The notes: generated by a model not told the origin, from the letters alone. DNA of 64,000 nucleotides from Nostoc sp. WHI (GCF_015714725.1 NZ_WBKM01000095.1:1-64000); one strand, 5' to 3'; positions 8,579 through 17,790 are shown, numbered from the stretch's first letter. Numbers and translations: made by a program.

Positions 8579-9649
8579 CTACTTTCTTTCTGGATGCGCT
8601 GCATCCTCCGGTGAAGGAGTACCCATCTGGTTAATTGTGGCAATCATCTGATACAAGCGCCCCAAGTCGCGTTGATTGAAGTACAAAAGCAGGCGGGGTA
8701 GTCCAACGGTTTCATCTTGTGCTTCTTCAGGTAATGCCTGACTTTTTTCAATGCGTCCTTGAATAATAATGTCTTTAAAATCAGTATTGAGTTGCTCTAC
8801 CAGAGCGTTTGATAAAACTGTCTTGAGGCGGATGACTAACTTATTGCTTACATATCGACAGGAGTGATAAACCTGATAAAAACGGGTGATAACATCACAA
8901 GCTACATCCAGGTTATCTGTCACCGTGTAAAGGCTGGGGTCTTCAGGACTAACAAGACCTTTTTGCACAAGTTGTTTATCAATGTATTCGCTCCAAGACC
9001 GCCAGTAGTCACCACCAGGGTGATCAATTAAAACTAAAGGTACTGGGCCGAATTTACCAGTCTGGCTTAATGTCATACATTCAAAAGCTTCATCTTGAGT
9101 GCCAAAGCCTCCAGCAAACAAGGCTACAGCATCACTTTCTTTGAGGAGAAACAACTTGCGGGTAAAGAAATATTTGAAGTGAATGAGCTTAGGATCACCT
9201 TCGATAAACGGGTTCGCTTCCTGCTCAAAGGGTAATTGAATGTTTAATCCAAAGGAATTTTCTCGCCCCGCGCCTTCGTGACCCGCTTGCATAATTCCAC
9301 CACCCCCGCCAGTCATCACCATAAATCCTAATTGGGAAACAGCGCGAGCAAACTCAACCGCCATTTTGTACTCTGGTGTATCTGATGCGAGGCGAGCCGA
9401 ACCAAAAATGGTGACTTTGCGAACACGTCGGTAATCATAAAAAAGCTGGAAACCGCGCTCCATATCTGTTAATGAAGCCGACAATATTTTCCAATCGAGA
9501 CGCTCAATTTCACTATCAGCTAGACGAACAATAGTAGCAAGTGCTTGCTGAATAAGTTGCCGATTTTTTAATGTCGGTAAGCGAGTAATCAATTCAGCGA
9601 TATCCGCCTGTACAGACTCTAATGTGTCAAACGACGCAGATGAGGTCAT
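8579..9649 (-). CDS. LOG-family protein (lysine-decarboxylase-like Rossmann fold)
   Basis: The 356-aa protein has both signatures of the LOG/TIGR00730 family: GGGGGIMQAGHEGA (phosphate-binding loop) and AGGFGTQDE, in which Ala replaces the usual Pro of PGGxGTxxE. Proven LOG enzymes release cytokinin bases from their nucleoside monophosphates and act more broadly as nucleotide phosphoribohydrolases. This chain is much longer than plant LOG proteins (about 200 aa). It has an N-terminal helical extension of about 80 residues and a C-terminal extension of about 80, matching a long bacterial subgroup whose substrate is not settled. The gene stands alone. Fold assignment is strong and substrate is unknown. 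Confidence 0.85.
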   Translation of the reverse strand: MTSSASFDTLESVQADIAELITRLPTLKNRQLIQQALATIVRLADSEIERLDWKILSASLTDMERGFQLFYDYRRVRKVTIFGSARLASDTPEYKMAVEFARAVSQLGFMVMTGGGGGIMQAGHEGAGRENSFGLNIQLPFEQEANPFIEGDPKLIHFKYFFTRKLFLLKESDAVALFAGGFGTQDEAFECMTLSQTGKFGPVPLVLIDHPGGDYWRSWSEYIDKQLVQKGLVSPEDPSLYTVTDNLDVACDVITRFYQVYHSCRYVSNKLVIRLKTVLSNALVEQLNTDFKDIIIQGRIEKSQALPEEAQDETVGLPRLLLYFNQRDLGRLYQMIATINQMGTPSPEDAAHPERK

Positions 9650-9801
9650 GATAACTGCCGCAACAATGGCATTATATTTTACGTGAATGACTCACACTCT
9701 AGCAAGCGGGATATAGCCCTCTGATGTGCATTTAACACACTCAAAACTAATTTTGAGGTATTATTGCTCATTACTCAAGCTAATATCACCATGTTTCGTG
9801 T

Positions 9802-10137
9802 TCAAAGCTCGGCCGTTCATGCTCAAAGCTCGGTCGTTCATGCTCAAAGCTCGGTCGTTCATGCTCAAAGCTCGGCCGTTCGTGTTCAAAGCTCGGACGT
9901 TCATGCTCAAAGCTCGGCCGTTCGTGTTCAAAGCTCGGTCGTTCGTGTTCAAAGCTCGGTCGTTCGTGTTCAAAGCTCGGCCGTTCGTGCTCAAAGCTCG
10001 GTCGTTCATGCTCAAAGCTCGGTCGTTCATGCTCAAAGCTCGGTCGTTCATGCTCAAAGCTCGGCCGTTCATGCTCAAAGCTCGGCCGTTCGTGTTCAAA
10101 GCTCGGCCGTTCGTGTTCAAAGCTCGGCCGTTCGTGT
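9802..10137. repeat. 21-bp minisatellite, 16 units
   Basis: Sixteen head-to-tail 21-bp units start at 9802 and recur every 21 bp to 10137. The core is CAAAGCTCGG followed by CCGTTC or TCGTTC, with a variable ATGC/GTGT junction. Because 21 is a multiple of three and the unit has no stop codon in several frames, long open frames occur on both strands. None has a credible start or a recognisable product, so I treat the stretch as non-coding. Confidence 0.92.
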
Positions 10138-10211
10138 TCAAAAGAATTGTTACGGAGACTTTTGGTAAAAACGGTAGAATGCGCCCAAATAACTAATGAT
10201 GCTGAGATAAT

Positions 10212-11684
10212 TTAACTAGACTGCCGCCAATGTGTCGGTGCTTCCATATAATCAGGTAAGCGAGTAGTGCGATCGCCAAGTGCCTTTCTAATCTGCTGCA
10301 ACTCTAAGTTTTTAGCTCCTGTTAAAATTGTCCCTTCCAGTTTGACATCGCTAAGATTAGCTTCTAAAAAGTTAGCTCCCATGAGGTTAGCCTGAGTCAG
10401 GTTAGCTTGATAAAAGGTTGCCCTATGCAGGTTTGCTCCGATGAGGTTTGCCTGATACAAATCAGCTTCCGTTAAGCTAGCTTCTGAGAGATTGGCAAAA
10501 TAGACTTCTGTTTGCTGGAGTTTGGCTGCATTCAAGTTAGCCCCAGAAAGGTTGGCACCATTCAAGTTAGCCCCAGAGAGGTTAGCACCAATCAGCCCCG
10601 TTAGTTGCAGATTAGCTTTACCCAGTTTTGCTCCTTGCAAGTTAGCTAAAAACAGCTTTGCCCCAGAGAGGTTAGCAATTTTCAAAGTTGCTTGTTGCAA
10701 GTTAGCTTTATAGAGATTCGCTCCTTGCAGATTAGCTGCACGCAGACTTGCCCCAGAGAGGTTGGCTGAACGCAAGTTTGCCCCAGAGAGGTTGGCGCGA
10801 TTGAAATTAGCCCAACAGAGGTTCGCTCCACACAGACTGGTTTTTAGCAATTTGGCTTCATAGAGAACAGACCTAACGAGTTTAGCGCCGTTAAGGTCTG
10901 CCTCACTCAAGTCAGCCTGTTGCAGGTTAGCCCCACTAAGATCAGATCCACGGAGGTCAGCCTGTTGCAGATTAACACCTAGCAGGTCTGCTCCTCTGAT
11001 GTCAATATTGCGTAAATCAAGTTTTTGATCTTTCGGGTCTTCGAGTAAATTACGCCTGCCGATGACAGTCAGGGCGGCTTGAATATCGGTGCGTATTTTT
11101 GGCACTTCTTCATGGAAATTCTCCTCCAACTGCTGTGTCGGACGCGACCCACCTCTACGCCTACTTGAGTAAACTACTGATGAATATTCCGGCTGTTGCT
11201 CCCCTTTTAGCTGCTCTTTTGCTGCATTTTCTCGCACAAAGGCAGTGAGAATTTCCATAATTGTCCAGTGTTCTTTAGAAAAATCTTGAGCAACTCTTTC
11301 TAAGGCATAAATTGCGCCTGTCCGGGTTTCAATCTTTTCATGTCCAAGCTGGGTAATTGCCCCCATAAAACGTTCTGCAATCAATCTATCTTGATTTAGC
11401 TTTGCATTTTGAATGCCAATTTCGAGGTTTTTCTCAGCTGCGATCGCATTTTTCTGCATCGCCTGGACACGTTTGGCTGCATAATAAACATTAAACATTG
11501 CTGCCGATGCCAGAAAAACTATTGCAGTAGTTGTTAATGCTTGGTTTCTATACTGGATCTTTTCCTGAATTGATAATTCCTTGATACTAGATAATGCAAA
11601 GAAAATTACAGTCAATGAGAAAGCAAATATAACTGTTATAGTTATCAACCAATTCAACAAAGCGTCTGTCTTTTTAGAAGACAT
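10212..11684 (-). CDS. Membrane-anchored pentapeptide-repeat protein
   Basis: The 490-aa protein starts with two hydrophobic helices (about residues 10-33 and 47-68), then a soluble stretch of about 150 residues containing HWTIMEILTAFVRENA. From about residue 225 it has a long run of A(D/N)LxX pentapeptide repeats, such as ANLSGANLRSANLSG, which fold as a right-handed beta helix. Such proteins are abundant in heterocystous cyanobacteria and their roles are mostly unknown. The helices put the repeats on one side of a membrane. A shorter paralogue without the helices is encoded next upstream on the same strand (11924-12586). Function is not assigned. Confidence 0.88.
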   Translation of the reverse strand: MSSKKTDALLNWLITITVIFAFSLTVIFFALSSIKELSIQEKIQYRNQALTTTAIVFLASAAMFNVYYAAKRVQAMQKNAIAAEKNLEIGIQNAKLNQDRLIAERFMGAITQLGHEKIETRTGAIYALERVAQDFSKEHWTIMEILTAFVRENAAKEQLKGEQQPEYSSVVYSSRRRGGSRPTQQLEENFHEEVPKIRTDIQAALTVIGRRNLLEDPKDQKLDLRNIDIRGADLLGVNLQQADLRGSDLSGANLQQADLSEADLNGAKLVRSVLYEAKLLKTSLCGANLCWANFNRANLSGANLRSANLSGASLRAANLQGANLYKANLQQATLKIANLSGAKLFLANLQGAKLGKANLQLTGLIGANLSGANLNGANLSGANLNAAKLQQTEVYFANLSEASLTEADLYQANLIGANLHRATFYQANLTQANLMGANFLEANLSDVKLEGTILTGAKNLELQQIRKALGDRTTRLPDYMEAPTHWRQSS

Positions 11685-11872
11685 GGTAAAAATTTTCCTT
11701 ACAACCTAGAATTATTACTTAGATGTTAAGAAAAAATAGTATAGCATTTAGCAGAAAATTATCATAGGTGTCAAAAGACCCGTTTAACTAGGCAATGACA
11801 TCGAATATAGTTGTACATTACGGTAAAAATAAACCACCGATTCCAAATCATTGAAACCCTCGCGGTATAGTA

Positions 11873-11900
11873 ATTACGAATTACGAATTACGAATTACGA
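11873..11900. repeat. Heptamer repeat ATTACGA x4
   Basis: Four perfect heptamers are flanked by direct copies of GCGGTATAGTA (about 11862-11872 and 11911-11921). The reverse complement of this heptamer is the one found at 24452 and 39271, each also in four copies. Confidence 0.85.
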
Positions 11901-11923
11901 ATTACACATAGCGGTATAGTATT

Positions 11924-12586
11924 TTACTCAAAGAATTTGGCTTCTCTGAGGTTTGCTCCATCAAGTATGGCATCAGTGAGAATTGCTCCATGCAGATCAG
12001 CTAGATATAGGTTTGCTCGATGCAGGTTAGCTCCAGAGAGGTTGGCTCCTTTGAGGTTGGCTGCACTAAGGATTGCCCCTTCTAGATTAGCTAAATATAA
12101 ATTAGCTCTTTCTAAGTTAGCTGCACTGAGGATTGCTCCTGCTAAATTAGCTTCGCTGAGGTTCGCCCCAGCAAGATTAGCTTGATAGAGATTTGTCTGT
12201 TTTAGGTTCGCCCCATTTAGATTTGCTCCTCTTATATCCGCGTAACTCAAATCAATTTGCTCATTTTTTGGGTCTTTGTTTGCATCTCTTTTAGCGATAA
12301 CACTAAGGGCTGCTTGAATATCTACACGAACTTTTGCTGATCGGTTGCTCATTACTTCCTGTTGGGGTCTATGAGAAGCATTTTCTCGGACAAAAGTAGT
12401 CAGAATATCCATAATTATCCAGTGGTAATGTGGATGATTATGGGCAATTTGCTCTAAATCATTAATTACAGCCAGACTGGTTTCAATTTTGTTATTCTCC
12501 AGCTGTTCAATTGCTATTCTTAAACGTTGTTTTGGCAATTGATACTGAGCTTGTTTAACTTTTTCTTGTAAAATATATATCCTCAT
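11924..12586 (-). CDS. Short pentapeptide-repeat protein, paralogue lacking the membrane domain
   Basis: The 220-aa protein has the linker motif HWIIMDILTTFVRENA found in the downstream neighbour, and then about 20 pentapeptide repeats (ANLNGANLKQTNLYQ and similar). It lacks the two N-terminal helices and has about half the repeat number. It starts MRIYILQEKVKQ at 12586; the frame is closed by a TAA a short way upstream and no clear ribosome-binding site is visible. That leaves open whether it is an N-terminally truncated relic or a soluble form. The shared linker shows the two genes arose by duplication. Confidence 0.75.
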   Translation of the reverse strand: MRIYILQEKVKQAQYQLPKQRLRIAIEQLENNKIETSLAVINDLEQIAHNHPHYHWIIMDILTTFVRENASHRPQQEVMSNRSAKVRVDIQAALSVIAKRDANKDPKNEQIDLSYADIRGANLNGANLKQTNLYQANLAGANLSEANLAGAILSAANLERANLYLANLEGAILSAANLKGANLSGANLHRANLYLADLHGAILTDAILDGANLREAKFFE

Positions 12587-13095
12587 GAATGTTTTTGATA
12601 GCTCGATGTTATTTGTCGATTAAATATTTTTAATGGCATAACAAGCATTAATAATTACTGTTAACATTCCTCATGCTGGCAGTAGATTTAACAATTTAGT
12701 TGTGTATCTGATGGTTTCAAGCATGATCAATAATTGAAGATGCTAATGTAACAAAATAGAGAATATAGCTGTTGAATAAATGCACATTAAAATATATGCT
12801 ACCTGCCATATTCAATCATCAGTTGTATTCACTACTCTTCATTCTTCACTGTCAATTAACCTTCATCATGATGATTTTGATTTATATCTAATCAGTGATA
12901 AATGTCCAACAGCTATTTAATCCTAAATCTAAGTATTTAAATGCAGCTAAATTTACAGATAATAATTAAAGAGCTGGTGCTGATTGGTGGCGGTAACAGC
13001 AATCTCTGGAATGTTACCGGATTTTATTGATAAATTTGAACCTTTGCGAAAGTCAGGTTAGAATTTCTAGCAAAGTTCAAATTTGAAGTGGAACT
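12587..13095. other. Intergenic region without recognised gene
   Basis: About 510 bp of AT-rich DNA lie between divergent genes. I see no convincing coding frame, repeat or structured RNA. A weak GTGGAAC lies just ahead of the + strand gene at 13096. Confidence 0.5.
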
Positions 13096-13575
13096 ATGAA
13101 AACTGCTGAAAAATTGGCTGCCGGTTGGCTACTGACACTCGGATTCATGTTTTTAACGCTATCAGCAACAGCAGCATTAGAAAAATTTGCTCCACGTGAG
13201 GTGATCATACTACCCAAAGATGAGCATGATTTTTTAGCACCAAATGCTACTTATGAAGCTGATAATACTGCTGTTAGTGGTCTAATTTTTGGTGTGCCAA
13301 CGCTAACATTAGGGGCATGGTTAGCTTTGGGATTGTACCGTCAAAGTCGGCATGAGAAAAAAGCGCTTAATCAAGAAGTTAGCGATCGCCTGCAATCAAT
13401 TTTTTATAAAATGCTACAAGAAAATCATGGCCGCGTAACTGTTTTAGGCTTTGCAATGCAGTCACAACTACCCGCAGCTAACGCCAAACAATTTTTAGAT
13501 GAAAAAGCTAAAGAATTCAATGCAAACTTTAAGGTGAACGAAGAAGGGGCTGTATCATATCATTTTGATGCCTAA
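13096..13575 (+). CDS. Conserved-looking two-helix membrane protein of unknown function
   Basis: The 159-aa protein has an N-terminal hydrophobic helix (about residues 8-28), a short polar loop, a second helix (about 58-79) and a charged C-terminal domain of about 75 residues. That domain, with KKALNQEVSDRLQSIFYKMLQENHGRVTVLGFAMQSQL, looks like a small winged-helix-type fold. No catalytic motif is visible. It is followed 50 bp later by a DUF423 membrane protein on the same strand, so the two may be co-transcribed. Function is unknown. Confidence 0.75.
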   Translation: MKTAEKLAAGWLLTLGFMFLTLSATAALEKFAPREVIILPKDEHDFLAPNATYEADNTAVSGLIFGVPTLTLGAWLALGLYRQSRHEKKALNQEVSDRLQSIFYKMLQENHGRVTVLGFAMQSQLPAANAKQFLDEKAKEFNANFKVNEEGAVSYHFDA

Positions 13576-13625
13576 TTGATATCCAATAGCGCGTTAAATT
13601 CCACACCAACTTACGGCTAAGTCTA

Positions 13626-14006
13626 ATGACGCAGATTTTTTTGACCATAGCTGCCGTTTTAGGCGGTTTGTCAGTGGCTGCTGGTGCCTTTGCTTCCCAT
13701 GCCTTACGAGAAAAACTTAGTGAGCGATCGCTAGAAATTTTTGAGACTGGCGCTCGTTACCAAATGTATCATGCTCTAGCACTTTTTTTAGTAGCATTAC
13801 TAATTAGTCGCACCGAGTTTCCTCAACCCACCCTTGTAACAAGTGGATGGCTTTTCATCATTGGCATTGCTATTTTCTCAGGTAGCTTATACGCCCTTAG
13901 CTTAACTGGTATTAAATCCTTAGGAGCGATCGCGCCACTAGGCGGCGTAGCCTTTTTAGCCGGTTGGGGTGCTTTAGCTTTTGCCGCTTGGAATCTGAAG
14001 TTGTAA
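13626..14006 (+). CDS. DUF423 family small membrane protein
   Basis: The 126-aa protein has four predicted helices and the family's start pattern (ILxxxGAFASHALREKLS, followed by GARYQMYHALALF). This matches DUF423 (YgdD/YwdK-type) proteins of the bacterial inner membrane, whose function is not established. Length is normal for the family. A strong hairpin/terminator follows at 14120-14182. Confidence 0.88.
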   Translation: MTQIFLTIAAVLGGLSVAAGAFASHALREKLSERSLEIFETGARYQMYHALALFLVALLISRTEFPQPTLVTSGWLFIIGIAIFSGSLYALSLTGIKSLGAIAPLGGVAFLAGWGALAFAAWNLKL

Positions 14007-14119
14007 AAAGGCTAGGAATTAAGAGTTAGAAGTGAATGAATTAAAAACTCCTAATTCCTATCTCCATTTGTTAAAACCTCAATTTTCTCCTTTTGACATC
14101 GTATTTTATATTAATAGAC

Positions 14120-14182
14120 CACAGTGGGCATTAGAATGCCCACACACAAGCTTTTGTAGAACCCGCGCAGGCGGTTTTTTTG
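14120..14182 (+). terminator. Hairpin plus terminator after the DUF423 gene
   Basis: Two structures follow each other: GTGGGCATT/AATGCCCAC around 14121-14142, then CCCGCGCAGGCGG followed by TTTTTTT (about 14162-14181). The second has the form of a rho-independent terminator. Confidence 0.65.
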
Positions 14183-14378
14183 TGTGCAAGATGAACCATT
14201 ATTTATAATAGCCAGGTATCTTTTCCAAAGTGGGACGCACCTAATATTTTTAACAAACAGAATTCCCAAATTCATAAAACTTATTCCCGTAATATTACAG
14301 AAGCTACAAATACAAAAAAGCAATAAAATTACTAAATAATAGCTAAGAAATTTCTCATTTATAATATCATTCAAACCG

Positions 14379-15266
14379 ATGAAACGACGCCACTTACTTT
14401 GGTATTCGCTCTTGTTTACTGCTGGCTGCACAACAGGAGTAAATTCTAATAATAGCTCAGATAAAATGACAATAACTGCACCCAAAAATCTAAAGTTTTC
14501 AGTTACAGATGTCGTTGGTATGGAAGATTTACAACGAGATTATGGACTTTTTCGTACCACATTAGAAGAGATATTAGAGACAAAAGTTGAGTTTTTTCCT
14601 GTAGAAAATCCTACAGCGGCAGCACCAGCACTGTTATCGAGAGAGGTGGATATTGTATTTGCAGGGCCTTCAGAATACTTGATTTTGAATGCTAGGGCAA
14701 AGGCTATTCCGATAATTGCCATAGAGCGTAGCAGCTACCATTCTATTATGGTAGTTCGTGCGGATAGTAAAATTAAATTATTAGCTCAATTGAAAGGCAA
14801 AACAATTGCCATGCGAAAAATTGGCTCAACTTCTGGTCATCTTGTCCCCATAAAACTATTAATGGATGCTGGATTAGATGCAAAAACTGACTTCAAAATT
14901 GTCATGTTAAATGATAAAGGAGTACAAGCTTTAAAAAAAGGTGAGGTAGATGCCTGGGTAACTTCATATGACAGATACAAAAATATTCTAGAATCTGAAG
15001 GCTTATTTGAGAAAGATTTTTCTGTAATATTTAAAAGCCAATTACTACCGGGTGATGTATTTGTTGGTAGTAATCAGTTGGCATCTAGCTTTATAGCAGA
15101 TATGCGATCGCGCATGATTAAGCATCAGGATAAACTAATTCAAAGTTTAGCAACTGCCAAAGAAAATAAAAAATATAAAGGAAGTAAATTTATTCCGGCA
15201 AATGATGCTGATTATAATATAATTCGTGAAGTTTATCAAAAAATTGGGCAAGGAAACTTCTTGTAA
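14379..15266 (+). CDS. PhnD-like substrate-binding lipoprotein
   Basis: The 295-aa protein starts with a lipoprotein signal (MKRRHLLWYSLLFTAGC, lipobox Cys17), so it should be lipid-anchored on the periplasmic side. The body matches the phosphate/phosphite/phosphonate ABC-transporter binding-protein family: REVDIVFAGPSEYL, LKGKTIAMRKIGSTSGHLVP and KGEVDAWVTSY. No ABC permease or ATPase gene is adjacent. The next gene, 19 bp downstream on the same strand, encodes a membrane histidine kinase. The pair therefore looks like a periplasmic ligand sensor rather than a transporter component. The ligand is unknown. Confidence 0.85.
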   Translation: MKRRHLLWYSLLFTAGCTTGVNSNNSSDKMTITAPKNLKFSVTDVVGMEDLQRDYGLFRTTLEEILETKVEFFPVENPTAAAPALLSREVDIVFAGPSEYLILNARAKAIPIIAIERSSYHSIMVVRADSKIKLLAQLKGKTIAMRKIGSTSGHLVPIKLLMDAGLDAKTDFKIVMLNDKGVQALKKGEVDAWVTSYDRYKNILESEGLFEKDFSVIFKSQLLPGDVFVGSNQLASSFIADMRSRMIKHQDKLIQSLATAKENKKYKGSKFIPANDADYNIIREVYQKIGQGNFL

Positions 15267-15285
15267 TAATACAGTCGATAAATGA

Positions 15286-17145
15286 ATGATAGCTGATAGA
15301 AAACGCTATTTTAAAAGAATTTTTATTTTACTTAGCCACGTAACTGATAACTGTAATATCGCTAAAAAAATTAGTTTTGGCTATACCGTGGCGGGTAGTA
15401 TTACTTTTATAGGCACAATAAGTGGTTTGTTAATTGCATACCGTTATGAAACACTTGCCCAGCAACAGTTAAATTTATCTTATCAACAACAATCTCTCTT
15501 AAAAAATTTAGAAACTAAAATAACTAGAGTTAGATTACATCCGCAAAGATTAGTTACTGTTTTGGAAAATTCTATTTGGTTAGAATTTGAAAAAAATAGA
15601 TTTCTAGATGAAATGAGCCAAGTTAATCAACAGTTATCTAAACTAGAAACTTTTATCAATGCCCATGATCATGATTCGACAATCAACAATACAGATTTGT
15701 TGCAATTATTGAATAATTATAAAAAAAATACAGAAATATATACTCAGACAGTAAAAGATTTTTGGCAGCAGATTGAACAAGATAAATTGTCAATCAAAGA
15801 AACAAAAGCTGATCAGGAAGAGCTACTTACATTTTTCAAAAAAGAAGTTAATCTCTCCGTTGAATTCGAGAAACTTTCAGATGAATTAATTCGGATTATT
15901 GGATATGCTGAAATTCAAGAAAAGCAAGCAAATGCTAATTTTGATAATGCCCAAAAATTGCGAATTCAGGTTATTATTGTAAGTATGCTGTTATCAGCTG
16001 CGATCGCAGCTATACTAGCACTATATACCAGTAGGTTAATTGCCCGTCCTCTACAGATAGTTACTGACGTTGCCAGAAAAATCACGCAAGAATCAAATTT
16101 TCAGCTTAGAGTTCATGTCACAAGCAACGATGAAATAGGAACATTAGCTACTTCCTTGAATCAATTAGTGGAATGGGTAGAAGATTATACCCAAGAACTA
16201 AAGCTAGCTCGCCAAAGTTTAGAGCAACGTGTAGAAGAACGAACCCAAGAACTAGAACTAGCTCGCCAAAGTTTAGAGCAACGCGTAGAAGAACGAACCC
16301 AAGAACTTCAAAAAACCCTGCAAGACTTAAAAGAAGCTCAAGGGCAATTAATCCAAACAGAAAAAATGTCTTCTCTTGGGCAGATGATAGCAGGTATAGC
16401 TCATGAAATTAATAATCCTGTTAATTTTATTTATGGTAATATTCAGTGTGTCAATGACTATACTCAAGACTTATTTAATTTAGTGAGTTTATATCAGCAA
16501 GAATACCCAGATTCGATTTTGTTAATTGAAGAAAAAATCGAAGAAATTGATTTAAATTTTATTAGTAAAGATTTGCCACTTATACTTTCTTCTATGAATA
16601 CTGGTGCTGAACGCATTCGTGAAATTGTGTTATCTTTGCGGAACTTTTCTCGATTAGACGAAGCTGATATGAAAAAGGTAGATATTCATGAAGGAATTGA
16701 TAATACTCTGTTAATTCTGAATCACAGACTTGAACCAGAAATTGAAGTAATTAAAAATTATGGGTATTTACCTTTAGTTGAGTGTTATCCAGCAAAACTT
16801 AACCAAGTATTTATGAATATTCTGAGTAATGCAATAGATGCTTTGCTAGATCAAAAAGCTGATTCAATTAGAAGTCAACAAATTATTATAACTACATTAA
16901 ATATAGACGATATTTACATCCAAGTAGGAATCAAAGATAACGGTTCAGGAATTCCACCAGAAATTAAAAATAAACTATTTGATCCTTTTTTCACAACTAA
17001 GCCAGTCGGAAAAGGTACTGGGTTAGGTTTAAGTGTTTGTTATCAGATAATTGATAAACACCAAGGTAAAATAGAAGTAATCTCAGAATTTCAAGAAGGG
17101 ACAGAGTTTATCATCAAATTACCTATTAAAACGCAAATAACCTAG
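15286..17145 (+). CDS. Membrane sensor histidine kinase (HAMP, coiled coil, HisKA, HATPase)
   Basis: The 619-aa protein has a first helix at about residues 30-50, a periplasmic helical domain of about 180 residues, a second helix at about 230-248 and a HAMP segment. A coiled coil follows, with LARQSLEQRVEERTQE present twice in tandem. The phospho-acceptor is His373 in GIAHEINNPVNF, the N box is NILSNAIDAL and the G boxes are DNGSGIPP and GKGTGLGLSV. It lies 19 bp after the PhnD-like lipoprotein and is probably co-transcribed with it. No response regulator is encoded nearby, so the partner is elsewhere. Its kinase core closely resembles that of the kinase at 31600-33150. Confidence 0.9.
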   Translation: MIADRKRYFKRIFILLSHVTDNCNIAKKISFGYTVAGSITFIGTISGLLIAYRYETLAQQQLNLSYQQQSLLKNLETKITRVRLHPQRLVTVLENSIWLEFEKNRFLDEMSQVNQQLSKLETFINAHDHDSTINNTDLLQLLNNYKKNTEIYTQTVKDFWQQIEQDKLSIKETKADQEELLTFFKKEVNLSVEFEKLSDELIRIIGYAEIQEKQANANFDNAQKLRIQVIIVSMLLSAAIAAILALYTSRLIARPLQIVTDVARKITQESNFQLRVHVTSNDEIGTLATSLNQLVEWVEDYTQELKLARQSLEQRVEERTQELELARQSLEQRVEERTQELQKTLQDLKEAQGQLIQTEKMSSLGQMIAGIAHEINNPVNFIYGNIQCVNDYTQDLFNLVSLYQQEYPDSILLIEEKIEEIDLNFISKDLPLILSSMNTGAERIREIVLSLRNFSRLDEADMKKVDIHEGIDNTLLILNHRLEPEIEVIKNYGYLPLVECYPAKLNQVFMNILSNAIDALLDQKADSIRSQQIIITTLNIDDIYIQVGIKDNGSGIPPEIKNKLFDPFFTTKPVGKGTGLGLSVCYQIIDKHQGKIEVISEFQEGTEFIIKLPIKTQIT

Positions 17146-17242
17146 GCCGTTACTTGATGAAAAACGGAAAATTGACAAGAACGAGATGAAGTTAAACGAC
17201 AAGCATTTAGAGAAGAGATAGCAGCGATACGTTGTCTTTGCG

Positions 17243-17554
17243 TTAGTCTTCGTTGAAATGAGACTCTACATCCATACGATCATGCAAAACACGAATAATA
17301 TCGATATGTTCATCGGTTTCCTGATAAAAGATCAAATGTCGTCCGACGTGGTACTTCCGATATCCTGGGCGAATATCATTACAAGTTCGTCCCCTCTGTG
17401 GCTCTCGTGCTAAGAGATGAAAGCAGTCGTCCAACATAGCAAGATAACGGTTTCTCTGCTCAGTGCCCCATGTTTTTTGGGTGTAGCGACCGATTGATAG
17501 TAAGTCCTGCTTGGCTAATTGAGTAAGGCGAAAGGCAAGGTTATTCACGGTCAA
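17243..17554 (-). CDS. parE: ParE/RelE-type toxin
   Basis: The 103-aa protein has the ParE pattern LAKQDLLSIGRYTQKTWG, then RPGYRKYHVGRHLIFYQ and IIRVLHDRMD. ParE toxins block DNA gyrase, although the family also contains mRNA-cleaving RelE relatives and sequence alone does not decide which. Its start codon overlaps the end of the upstream antitoxin gene by 14 nt, the usual coupling for such pairs. Length is normal. Confidence 0.87.
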   Translation of the reverse strand: MTVNNLAFRLTQLAKQDLLSIGRYTQKTWGTEQRNRYLAMLDDCFHLLAREPQRGRTCNDIRPGYRKYHVGRHLIFYQETDEHIDIIRVLHDRMDVESHFNED

Positions 17555-17774
17555 GTTCTGCTAGCAGCCCTGATAGAGAATAGTCAGCAAATCCGCTGTT
17601 CTCGCCTTCTGTTAATGCCCGTTGCAAAGCGGCAAGCTTTATTTCTCGTTCTTCTAAAAGGCGTAGTCCAGCTCGAATCGCTTCACTGGCACTATTGAAA
17701 CGACCGCTTTCAATCTGATTGGCGATAAACGCTTCAAAATGCTCACCCAAGGTAACACTTGTATTTTTTTGCAT
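17541..17774 (-). CDS. parD: ParD-type antitoxin
   Basis: The 77-aa protein has an N-terminal ribbon-helix-helix (NTSVTLGEHFEAFIANQIESG) with the family's SASEAIRAGLRLLEERE, and a disordered, acidic C-terminus that would wrap the toxin. It is the first gene of the pair. The strong AGGAGG ribosome-binding site close to its ATG suits an antitoxin made in excess. An inverted repeat just upstream (17791-17821) is the likely autoregulatory operator. Confidence 0.87.
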   Translation of the reverse strand: MQKNTSVTLGEHFEAFIANQIESGRFNSASEAIRAGLRLLEEREIKLAALQRALTEGENSGFADYSLSGLLAELDRE

Positions 17775-17790
17775 ACAATTTCCTCCTGTA

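Noticed and set aside
9726-10196. Open frames of 126-156 codons on both strands across the 21-bp array
   Set aside because: The 21-bp period keeps several frames open at once on both strands; no ribosome-binding site or domain.
14111-14485. Minus-strand frame of 124 codons ahead of the PhnD-like gene
   Set aside because: It overlaps the terminator and the start of the real gene, and has composition unlike a protein.
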